A stretch of DNA of 64,000 nt from Flavobacterium gawalongense (GTDB lineage: Bacteria; Bacteroidota; Bacteroidia; Flavobacteriales; Flavobacteriaceae). This document shows, in pieces, positions 57,338-64,000 of this stretch (position 1 is the stretch's first letter; every line of letters starts with the position of its first letter). Location: the NCBI RefSeq assembly GCF_007097265.1, contig NZ_VJZP01000020.1:1-64000 (forward strand). The letters are read 5' to 3'. The position numbers and the translations under genes are program-made. Under the pieces are notes generated by a model. That model was not told the DNA's origin and did not search any database. It saw nothing but the letters and a program-made list of their open reading frames with translations.

Positions 57338-57709
57338 ATGAAAAAATTATTTATCGCCGCATTATTAATTGTTGGAATGACAAGCTTTGCACAAGAAAGA
57401 AAAGGAAGACCGGAAAGATCTGAAATGGAGCAATTAACTCCCGAACAAAGAAACCAGTTGCATTTAAAAAAAATGACTTTAGAATTGGATCTGAATGCCT
57501 CCCAACAGAAAGAAATGAGTAAAATTATTGCTGAACAAAGTACCAAAAAAGAGGCTCGAATGGCGGAGAGAAAAGCAAATAAAGATTCGGTTAAAAAACT
57601 TACTTCAGACGAACTTTTTGCTAAAAAAAGCAAAATGCTAGACGAACAAATTGTTATGAAAGAAAGAATGAAAAAAATTCTTACTCCAGAACAATATAAA
57701 ATGGGATGA
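57338..57709 (+). CDS. Spy/CpxP-like periplasmic protein with frameshifted C-terminus
   Basis: A protein of 123 residues with a signal peptide (MKKLFIAALLIVGMTSFAQ). The helical mature part contains LTPEQRNQLHLKKMTLELDL and the second LTPEQYK near the end, the LTxxQ repeats of Spy/CpxP-type periplasmic chaperones. The frame ends EQYKMG-stop at 57707, but a one-base shift in the A tract before it would read on as WDEMKAKRHHGMKKNDT to a TAA at 57753. The tail resembles the usual end of homologues, so a frameshift (or sequencing error) removed about 17 residues. The chaperone core is untouched. Confidence 0.75.
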   Translation: MKKLFIAALLIVGMTSFAQERKGRPERSEMEQLTPEQRNQLHLKKMTLELDLNASQQKEMSKIIAEQSTKKEARMAERKANKDSVKKLTSDELFAKKSKMLDEQIVMKERMKKILTPEQYKMG

Positions 57710-57842
57710 GATGAAAGCGAAAAGACATCACGGAATGAAAAAAAATGATACATAAAGATGGAAAAGCAACAGAAACGGGTGATAAAAAATAGCACAATTC
57801 AATCTGAAATGTTTTATCTTATCTAAAAAAAGACCCAAATTT

Positions 57843-58019
57843 GGCTACCGTCTGGACACAAATATTCAGACGAAATTTTAGCCACGAATTTCACTAATTT
57901 TTACGAATTAATTAGAGTAAATTAGTAAAATTCGTGGCTGTCTTTTTTATAATATCATAAAATCTCTGTAAATCTTTTTAATCTGTGTCCTATTTTAAAC
58001 TTGTGTCCAGACGGTAGCC
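57843..58019. repeat. 177-bp MITE-like element with 19-bp perfect terminal repeats
   Basis: GGCTACCGTCTGGACACAA (57843-57861) and its exact complement (58001-58019) bound the element. Inside, a second inverted pair is at 57880-57900 and 57919-57939 (AGCCACGAATTT-C/T-ACTAATTT, one mismatch), giving a nested palindrome. No coding sequence. It lies between the Spy-like gene and hemL. Confidence 0.8.
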
Positions 58020-58039
58020 GGAGGAAGCTCTTTTTTTTA

Positions 58040-59326
58040 TTAAAATGTTTTAGAAACTTTATCTATTGCTCGAATGGTAAAATCTAAATCCTCATACGTT
58101 AATGCATCAGTGATGAACCATGTTTCATAAGCGGATGGCGCGATATAAATTCCCTCTTGCAATAATCCGTGGAAGAATTTCTTGAAAATTTCGTTATCGC
58201 CTTTTGTGGCAGTTTGAAAATCAACTACTGGAGCAGCATCAAAATGTACAGAAATCATTGATCCGATACTATTGATTGTAAAAGCAACAGTATTGGCTTT
58301 CAAAACTTTATCAATTCCAGCAGCTAAATATGCTGTTTTTTCTTCCAATCTTTGAAAAATTGCACGATCAGTATCTAAAGCTTGCAACATTGCTAATCCT
58401 GCCGCCATCGCTAATGGATTTCCGGATAATGTTCCCGCTTGATAAACCGGACCTAATGGCGCCAGATAATTCATAATTGCTGATCGAGCGGCAAAAGCAC
58501 CAACCGGCAATCCTCCACCTATTACTTTCCCGAAAGTGACAATATCAGCAGTTACATTAAATAATTCCTGAACACCTCCTCTAGCGAGTCTGAATCCAGT
58601 CATAACCTCATCAAAAATCAATAGAATTCCATTATCAGTACACAATTGGCGTAAGCCCTCCAGAAAACCTTTATTTGGTGGAATACAACCCATATTTCCT
58701 GCAACAGGTTCTACGATTATTGCGGCAATTTCATTTTTATTGGCTTCAATTAAAGCCGCTACGTTCTGCAAATCATTGTATTTTGCAAGTAAAGTATCCT
58801 TGGCAGTTCCTGCTGTTACTCCTGGGCTGTTTGGTGAACCAAAAGTAATCGCTCCGCTTCCCGCTTGAATCAAAAATGAATCAGAATGTCCGTGATAGCA
58901 ACCTGCAAATTTTATTATTTTATCTCTTTTGGTAAACCCACGAGCCAGTCTTACAGCGCTCATACAAGCCTCAGTACCCGAATTCACAAATCTAATTTTA
59001 TCAATATTCGGAACCATGGAAACGGCCAAAGCTGCGATTTGAGTTTCCAATTCTGTTGGCATCCCAAATGAAGTTCCCAATTTAGCTTTCTCAATCACCG
59101 CTTGTACGACCGGTTCGTAAGCATGTCCTAAAATCATTGGTCCCCAAGAATTAATATAGTCTATCAAACGATTTCCGTCTTCATCATACAAATAAGCCCC
59201 TTTGGCACTTTTGACAAAAATTGGAGTTCCACCCACTGCTTTAAAAGCTCTTACTGGTGAATTTACACCTCCCGGAATTACTTTTTCTGCTTCAGCAAAA
59301 AGCTGACTGCTTCTTTTATATAACAT
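58040..59326 (-). CDS. hemL: glutamate-1-semialdehyde 2,1-aminomutase
   Basis: HemL converts glutamate-1-semialdehyde to 5-aminolevulinate for haem synthesis by the C5 route. The 428-residue product has the PLP motifs: [20 protein letters not shown] at the start, [45 protein letters not shown] and the PLP Lys in [16 protein letters not shown]. Nothing is missing. It may be co-transcribed with the GH73 gene, whose stop lies 31 nt upstream. Confidence 0.98.
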   Translation of the reverse strand: MLYKRSSQLFAEAEKVIPGGVNSPVRAFKAVGGTPIFVKSAKGAYLYDEDGNRLIDYINSWGPMILGHAYEPVVQAVIEKAKLGTSFGMPTELETQIAALAVSMVPNIDKIRFVNSGTEACMSAVRLARGFTKRDKIIKFAGCYHGHSDSFLIQAGSGAITFGSPNSPGVTAGTAKDTLLAKYNDLQNVAALIEANKNEIAAIIVEPVAGNMGCIPPNKGFLEGLRQLCTDNGILLIFDEVMTGFRLARGGVQELFNVTADIVTFGKVIGGGLPVGAFAARSAIMNYLAPLGPVYQAGTLSGNPLAMAAGLAMLQALDTDRAIFQRLEEKTAYLAAGIDKVLKANTVAFTINSIGSMISVHFDAAPVVDFQTATKGDNEIFKKFFHGLLQEGIYIAPSAYETWFITDALTYEDLDFTIRAIDKVSKTF

Positions 59327-59357
59327 TTATGAATTTATGAATTATAGTTATTTTAAA

Positions 59358-60269
59358 TTATTTTACTACCAGCCTCTGCCCAATAGAAAGCGTATTGTCA
59401 GAAAGATTATTTTTTTGTTTTAAATCCTCAATCTTTAAGTCGAATTTTTTTGAAATGGAATACAGCGTATCTCCTTTTTGAACCACATATGAAACCAAGC
59501 CCTGACTTATTGGATTTTTAGATTCTATTGTTAATTCTTTAACCATTTGTTGTTCATTTGACACATAATTTACATCTAAAACCTGAATGTCATATTGATG
59601 TAATTGGTAACGTTCAATATAAGAAATCAATTTGTCCGGATATCTTGGATCTGTTGCATATCCGGCAACCCTAAGACCTTTGGCCCAGGCTTTGTAATCT
59701 CCTTTTGAAAATCCAAATAGTTTTGAATACCTGCTTCTCCCAGTTAGAAATAAAGCGTGATCTTTAAAAGATTCAGACGGATTATTGTATTTTCTAAAGC
59801 ATTCCTGTGCTGCATCATCATCATGTTTCACACTTTCTCCCGTCCAGCCTTCATGACATTTTATACCAAAATGATTATTGGCATTTATTGCCAAATCACC
59901 CCTGCCGGCACCCGATTCCAGAATTCCCTGAGCCAAAATAATACTTGCCGGAATACCATAATTCCTCATATTTCCCATTGCAATATCCTTAAATTGAGAA
60001 ACATAAGCAACCACCACATCATTCGTAACTACCGTTTTTGAAGTTGAAACGATTACTTCCGTTTCACGATTACTTTGTTCTTTTTTTACTGGGTTTGAAA
60101 GTATTGGGTTTGTTGCATTAGTACTTGATGTATTGGTTTTTTTAATAGTGCGAACTACCTCCGATTTTGGTTTTACAGGAGCTTTTTTTGTTGTTACAAT
60201 AACTGGCTTTGTGGCTTTACAGCCTATTAAAGATAGTATGGTAAGAATCAGTAGGATTTTTTTAAACAT
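59358..60269 (-). CDS. GH73 glucosaminidase lipoprotein with LysM domain
   Basis: A 303-residue peptidoglycan hydrolase. The lipoprotein signal is MFKKILLILTILSLIGC. A Ser/Thr-rich linker runs to about residue 85, then a glucosaminidase (FlgJ-like) domain, with IILAQGILESGAGRGDLAI carrying the catalytic Glu, HFGIKCHEGW and ECFRKYNNPSESFKDHALFL, up to about 215. The C-terminal LysM repeat (VSYVVQKGDTLYSISKKFDL, residues about 255-300) binds glycan strands. It overlaps the upstream gene by 8 nt. Confidence 0.93.
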   Translation of the reverse strand: MFKKILLILTILSLIGCKATKPVIVTTKKAPVKPKSEVVRTIKKTNTSSTNATNPILSNPVKKEQSNRETEVIVSTSKTVVTNDVVVAYVSQFKDIAMGNMRNYGIPASIILAQGILESGAGRGDLAINANNHFGIKCHEGWTGESVKHDDDAAQECFRKYNNPSESFKDHALFLTGRSRYSKLFGFSKGDYKAWAKGLRVAGYATDPRYPDKLISYIERYQLHQYDIQVLDVNYVSNEQQMVKELTIESKNPISQGLVSYVVQKGDTLYSISKKFDLKIEDLKQKNNLSDNTLSIGQRLVVK

Positions 60270-61158
60270 TGATATCGATTATTGGTAATTGTTTGTTTCT
60301 TAATTTTATATTCATTCCCTGAATTCCCTGAATTCCGCCAGTATGAATTAGTAAAATTTTTGATTCGGCAGGAAAATAGTTTTTTTGAATTAAATCTATA
60401 ACGCCAAAAACCATCTTCCCCGTATAAATAGGGTCCAAAGGAATTTGATTTACTGCATAAAACTGATTAATAAACCCGATTAATGCTGAATTTACTTTTC
60501 CGTATCCCCCAAAATGATAGTCCGTAATTAGTTCCCAATTCTCATTTTGGACAAAATTACGAATTTCCTCTTTTAAAAAATCACCTTTTAAAGCTGGAAA
60601 ACCTAAAACTTTTTGATAAGGCAAAACACTGTTAATAATTCCCGAAATGGTTCCGCCCGTTCCTATTGAACAACAGATGTAATCAAATTCGGCATCTTCT
60701 TGAGTTAGAATTTCCTGACAGCCTTTGATAGCTAATGCATTAGTTCCTCCTTCTGGAATAAGATAAAAACTGCCAAATTTCTGTTTTAAATTTTCTAAAA
60801 ATGTTATCTCGCTTTTTAATCGATATTCCTCCCTCGAAATAAATTCCAGTTGCATTCCGCAATTTTGAGCAAATAACAAAGTAGGATTCTCCGAAATTTT
60901 ACTCCCTAATTCATCCCCTCGAATAATCCCTATGGTTTTGAATCCTTTTTCTTTTCCTGCAAAAGCTACTGCTGCAATATGATTTGAAAAAGCGCCACCA
61001 AAAGTAAGCAATGTTTCCTGGTTTTTTTCTTTCGCCCGAAGCAAATTGTATTTCAGTTTTCTGAACTTATTTCCGGAAACAAAAGGATGTATCAAATCTT
61101 CCCGTTTGATATATACTGAAATAGAATTCGGAAATGGCGTTTTTAACTGCTGATTCAA
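60262..61158 (-). CDS. D-cysteine desulfhydrase / ACC deaminase family PLP enzyme
   Basis: A 298-residue PLP enzyme (fold type II). The PLP Lys is in FVSGNKFRKLKYNLLRAKEK; LLTFGGAFSNHIAAVAFAGK and CSIGTGGTISGIINSVL (phosphate-binding loop) follow. Homologues release pyruvate, ammonia and sulfide from D-cysteine, or act on 1-aminocyclopropane-1-carboxylate; which applies is not known. The start is set at TTG 61158 (LNQQLKTPFPNSISVYIKRE). An ATG in frame at 61224 would place the coding region over a full promoter (next entry), so it is unlikely to be used. The reading frame overlaps the GH73 gene by 8 nt. Confidence 0.8.
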   Translation of the reverse strand: MNQQLKTPFPNSISVYIKREDLIHPFVSGNKFRKLKYNLLRAKEKNQETLLTFGGAFSNHIAAVAFAGKEKGFKTIGIIRGDELGSKISENPTLLFAQNCGMQLEFISREEYRLKSEITFLENLKQKFGSFYLIPEGGTNALAIKGCQEILTQEDAEFDYICCSIGTGGTISGIINSVLPYQKVLGFPALKGDFLKEEIRNFVQNENWELITDYHFGGYGKVNSALIGFINQFYAVNQIPLDPIYTGKMVFGVIDLIQKNYFPAESKILLIHTGGIQGIQGMNIKLRNKQLPIIDINV

Positions 61159-61175
61159 AGGAATTGATTTTGGTA

Positions 61176-61208
61176 CAAAGGTAAAATTTATATATAATAA
61201 AAATGCAA
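61176..61208 (-). promoter_or_regulatory. promoter of the desulfhydrase-GH73 unit
   Basis: TTG (61208-61206), 22-nt spacer, TACCTTTG (61183-61176), a good match to the flavobacterial consensus. The TTG element lies inside a stem of the terminator of the preceding gene. Confidence 0.6.
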
Positions 61209-61228
61209 CCTTTACAGATTGCATTTTT
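61199..61228 (-). terminator. terminator of the T9SS surface protein gene
   Basis: AAAAATGCAA (61199-61208) pairs with TTGCATTTTT (61219-61228), with flanking T runs. On the minus strand it lies 21 nt after the stop of the T9SS protein gene. Confidence 0.75.
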
Positions 61229-61249
61229 TGTTTTCATTTCAAATGAGTT

Positions 61250-63085
61250 TTAGTTTTTAATGATAATTTTTTTACCACCCTCAATATTGTCTTTCGTCGA
61301 TAATTTAACAATATAAATCCCATCGCCAAGACCCGAAGTAGAAAATTTATAAGACGAATTCACACCCAAATCTTTTTTACTAAAAATTAATTTTCCCGCT
61401 ACATCATACAAACCGCAGGTAGCAAGATCCATTAGTAATGGATTATTAATCGTTAGATTTTTGGTAGAATTATTTTGATAAACCACAAAACTCTGACTTG
61501 TTGTATCTTCAACACCTAATGTAGAATTAGTTTTAAAAGTAATTTCAAATTGTGTATTGTTAACTCCAGCAGGCAATGTCAATTCATGGAAATCATTTTT
61601 AATATCATGGTATAAATTCGTCACTTTATCGTGTAAATAAACAGTATTAGCCGTTGTAAAGTTCAAAATTTCTTTTACCGTAATTTTATAATTGGCTTGA
61701 TTCGCATTTTTAAATCCAATTGGAATTTTTTTATCCATATCAAAATTCACTGCGTTTATTACATACTCTGTATCCTCTAACACAAAATAAATATCCGCTG
61801 GAGAACCATCACTAGAGGACATTGCATCCATTGCACGATCAACACCGTCCGTAGCTTCAGGAATAAATGCCAAAGCCATTTGACGAACTCCCTCATTATT
61901 CAATAAGGTATTGAATCTAATTTGTGGTGTTGGGGCAATACTAACTTTTGTATAATCGAAACCTGAAACAGATTGAATAGCCGACAAATAATCCGAAGTA
62001 TTTTCTGTTTTACTTTGATTTGCGTTTTTATTGAATTGAGAATAATTTGATGCACCTTCCTTAACGAATACTCGGTAACTATTTTTCATTTCTACCGTTC
62101 CATTTGCAGTACCATCAATCAAAAAACCTTGTCCTATAGGGCAAAAACGTTTTTCATAACTCCCTCCTGTACCAGTACTCGTTCCTTCATTACCTGAACC
62201 ATCGTAAGAATAAAATGTCGCAGGAACATAGATTCCATTACTACCTAAGGAACCAGGTGAGAAAGCTCCATATCCGCCTTTGTAATCTGTTATATAATGA
62301 GAACTTACTGTTTTATCCTGTTCCCAGAAATAAGCAATCCCAGTACAATTTGTCGCATCGGTTAAAAAGGCAGATAAATCTATTGCTGATGGATACGGAT
62401 TTCCAGTTAATGTAAATTGCTCGATTGCAACAGGAATAGAAATTGTTCCGTCATTTGGTTTTCCTCTAAAATCATATCTTTGTTGACTAGTCGGATTGTT
62501 TTGAACCCCATTTACCGTAATTAAATTGGTCCCTGAAGTTCCTTTCATGGTAAACCCCTCTCCAGCGTTAATAGTAGAGGCAGATCCGACTTGATTCCAA
62601 TTTGAATAGTCCGCTGAAGCAGTCAGCTTATTGATCCAATAAGGAGCAATTGCAAATGGACTAGCCGTACCATTATAATTGTTCATTGCTAAAATAGTTG
62701 GATTATTACTGTTTGTCAAATCAACAATATCTTTGAGTTGGGTAATTCCAAAAGGAGAATTTCCAGCGGCAGCGATATTTCCTCCAACAGGTGAACACCA
62801 GTAATTAAATTGAAAATTATTTGTAGTCCCTTCTTGAAACACAGATAAGTCCCCTATTCCTTTATTAGTTCCAGCTGTAGTGGAGCCCTGTAACAACTGG
62901 GCATCTTTTCTTAAATAGAAATTACTACTAGCTGCATTTAACTCCAAGTCTTGTTTTATAAAAACAACTTCGTTGCTTGCAAAGACGTAACTATTAGGAC
63001 TTACATACATCTGGGCATTGACATTACTCTGAAATAAAAATCCAGTAACGATCAATAGTGTTTTTTTAAGTATTTTTGAGTCCAT
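61250..63085 (-). CDS. T9SS-secreted surface protein
   Basis: A 611-residue protein with a signal peptide (ends SNVNAQ, about residue 25). The N-terminal region is an adhesin-like beta domain (VFIKQDLELNAASSNFYLRK, NYWCSPVGGNIAAAGNSPFG), and the C-terminal 80 residues form a type IX secretion sorting domain: NNPLLMDLATCGLYDVAGKL, SGLGDGIYIVKLSTKDNIEG and GKKIIIKN. The protein is exported across the outer membrane and anchored or released. Similar gene products follow a repeat-type surface protein upstream in many Flavobacterium genomes. Function unknown. Confidence 0.9.
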   Translation of the reverse strand: MDSKILKKTLLIVTGFLFQSNVNAQMYVSPNSYVFASNEVVFIKQDLELNAASSNFYLRKDAQLLQGSTTAGTNKGIGDLSVFQEGTTNNFQFNYWCSPVGGNIAAAGNSPFGITQLKDIVDLTNSNNPTILAMNNYNGTASPFAIAPYWINKLTASADYSNWNQVGSASTINAGEGFTMKGTSGTNLITVNGVQNNPTSQQRYDFRGKPNDGTISIPVAIEQFTLTGNPYPSAIDLSAFLTDATNCTGIAYFWEQDKTVSSHYITDYKGGYGAFSPGSLGSNGIYVPATFYSYDGSGNEGTSTGTGGSYEKRFCPIGQGFLIDGTANGTVEMKNSYRVFVKEGASNYSQFNKNANQSKTENTSDYLSAIQSVSGFDYTKVSIAPTPQIRFNTLLNNEGVRQMALAFIPEATDGVDRAMDAMSSSDGSPADIYFVLEDTEYVINAVNFDMDKKIPIGFKNANQANYKITVKEILNFTTANTVYLHDKVTNLYHDIKNDFHELTLPAGVNNTQFEITFKTNSTLGVEDTTSQSFVVYQNNSTKNLTINNPLLMDLATCGLYDVAGKLIFSKKDLGVNSSYKFSTSGLGDGIYIVKLSTKDNIEGGKKIIIKN

Positions 63086-63241
63086 AAGCTTCTAAATTAA
63101 GTTAATTTGTATGAAATTATATTTTTTAATGGATTTCTCTTTTTGGTAAAAACAAAAACAATCAACTTTTTTATCGTAACCCTTTCGGGTGAAAATACCA
63201 TCAACAATGTTGTAAAACGATACAACTAGCGATCTATTTCT

Positions 63242-64000
63242 TTAAAAATTTTGATCAACACATTCTGTAGCTCCACCTTCAAGAGTTAATGTATTACTAG
63301 TACTTGCATTACTCCACTGAACGGTGATACTAATTGTATTCGCCAAAGTTGTGTCAATCGAGGCTAAATTCCCAATCTCAATATTTGGTGTAAGATTATC
63401 TTGTTGTGTTTTACCATAGCTTATAATAGTCCCGGATGTGCCAATGCTTCTCACAGTTGATCTTAAATCAATATCGAAAGGTCTGTTTGTAGCATTCTGA
63501 CCTGTAGACGCAATAGTTAATATAGTTATTCCTGCCAATTTAACCCTGAATGTATAAATAGATGAAGTATTTACTGTAGAAAACCTTCCATATAATTTTA
63601 TATTCATCAATTTCCCAATAGTAAGATAGTTCGCTGCCATAGTAGATGTATAAATAGTTGTTTCGGTTGTCGTATTTGAAACCGCTACCGGCGTAACAAC
63701 TACATCTTGGGCGAGCATAATACTTCTTCTTACGAGATAAGTTGATGCGTAAAATGTATGATCTTTATATTCAATAGCTCCTGGTTCTACGGTTGTCAAT
63801 AACGGTCCGTCTGTTAATTTTAGTGGAGCAGTTCCTGCTGAAGCGGTACCTGGTTTAATATGTAAGGAAGCTGTTGGGGCAGGCACGCCTATTCCAATAT
63901 TTCCTGCTGATAAGGTTCTTAAACGCTCTGTGTTATTCGTTTTTAAAACAAAATCTTTTGCATCGATTGTGCCAACAAAATTTGTACCTGCAGTTGTGCC
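63242..64000 (-). CDS. surface/tail-fibre-like repeat protein, 5'-truncated by the window
   Basis: The reading frame stays open to the window edge, so at least 252 residues are present and the start lies outside. The visible N-terminal part reads GTTAGTNFVGTIDAKDFVLK, TNNTERLRTLSAGNIGIGVP and PTASLHIKPGTASAGTAPLK, a pattern of flavobacterial tail-fibre-like or adhesin proteins in which 'NIGIGxPxPTASLHIKPG' blocks precede a globular end. The C-terminal 150 residues have no family known to me. It lies 156 nt upstream of the T9SS protein on the same strand. Confidence 0.8.
   Translation of the reverse strand, partial: GTTAGTNFVGTIDAKDFVLKTNNTERLRTLSAGNIGIGVPAPTASLHIKPGTASAGTAPLKLTDGPLLTTVEPGAIEYKDHTFYASTYLVRRSIMLAQDVVVTPVAVSNTTTETTIYTSTMAANYLTIGKLMNIKLYGRFSTVNTSSIYTFRVKLAGITILTIASTGQNATNRPFDIDLRSTVRSIGTSGTIISYGKTQQDNLTPNIEIGNLASIDTTLANTISITVQWSNASTSNTLTLEGGATECVDQNF

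Overview
The window looks like a chromosomal segment of a Flavobacterium-like member of the Bacteroidota. Base composition is AT-rich. Several genes carry a TANNTTTG -7 box, and four of these have a TTG element 18-23 nt upstream, the flavobacterial promoter pattern. There is a SusC/SusD pair with a hybrid two-component regulator, a type IX secretion sorting domain, many lipoproteins with a cysteine right after the signal peptide, and Bacteroidota-specific families (DUF2851, DUF3467, 'putative porin'). Species cannot be given from sequence alone.

Region by region. (1) 1-14.7 kb, accessory: an alpha-amylase gene with an in-frame stop inside its catalytic motif, prfC, an IS1182-like transposase scrap, susD-susC, an IS256-family transposase relic, the hybrid two-component system and a small exported protein. 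The susCD unit lacks any adjacent intact glycoside hydrolase and is flanked by dead insertion sequences. (2) 15-31.5 kb, core: on the minus strand tRNA-Thr, tRNA-Tyr, tRNA-Thr, tuf, tRNA-Trp, secE, nusG, rplK, rplA, rplJ, rplL, rpoB, rpoC and a DUF3467 gene, the classical transcription/translation cluster, fed by rpsU, xerC and hpf upstream. A long palindrome sits between rpoB and rpoC and a hairpin between rplL and rpoB. (3) 30.4-41 kb, mixed metabolism and envelope: acyl-CoA dehydrogenase, a helix-hairpin-helix protein, an amino-acid permease, PspC-like, DUF2851, an exonuclease, then a small graveyard (WYL regulator tail and SIR2-like gene remnant) next to a cystathionine beta-synthase-like gene and an outer-membrane porin. 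(4) 41-50.6 kb: rnhB, lipB, two paralogous lipoproteins, lysS, a toxin-antitoxin pair, and an operon coding for a Cys-rich small protein, an MbnP-like lipoprotein, a di-haem MbnH/MauG-like peroxidase and an outer-membrane protein, suggesting copper or metal handling. (5) 50.7-64 kb: L,D-transpeptidase-like protein, a broken PLP decarboxylase, nadA-nadB, a 604-residue uncharacterised multi-cysteine protein, a Spy-like protein with a frameshifted tail, hemL, a GH73/LysM lipoprotein, a D-cysteine desulfhydrase/ACC deaminase homologue, a T9SS-sorted surface protein and a partial repeat-type surface protein running off the end.

Dead or damaged genes are unusually frequent (seven loci), and several intergenic gaps carry miniature inverted-repeat elements or dispersed repeats (19.86, 30.2, 36.0, 42.0, 44.5, 49.1 and 57.9 kb). 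I did not find a clear intact new defence or mobile system. The most promising leads are the MbnP/MbnH-type operon, the collapsed SIR2/WYL locus, the 604-residue protein and the palindromic elements, especially the one between rpoB and rpoC.
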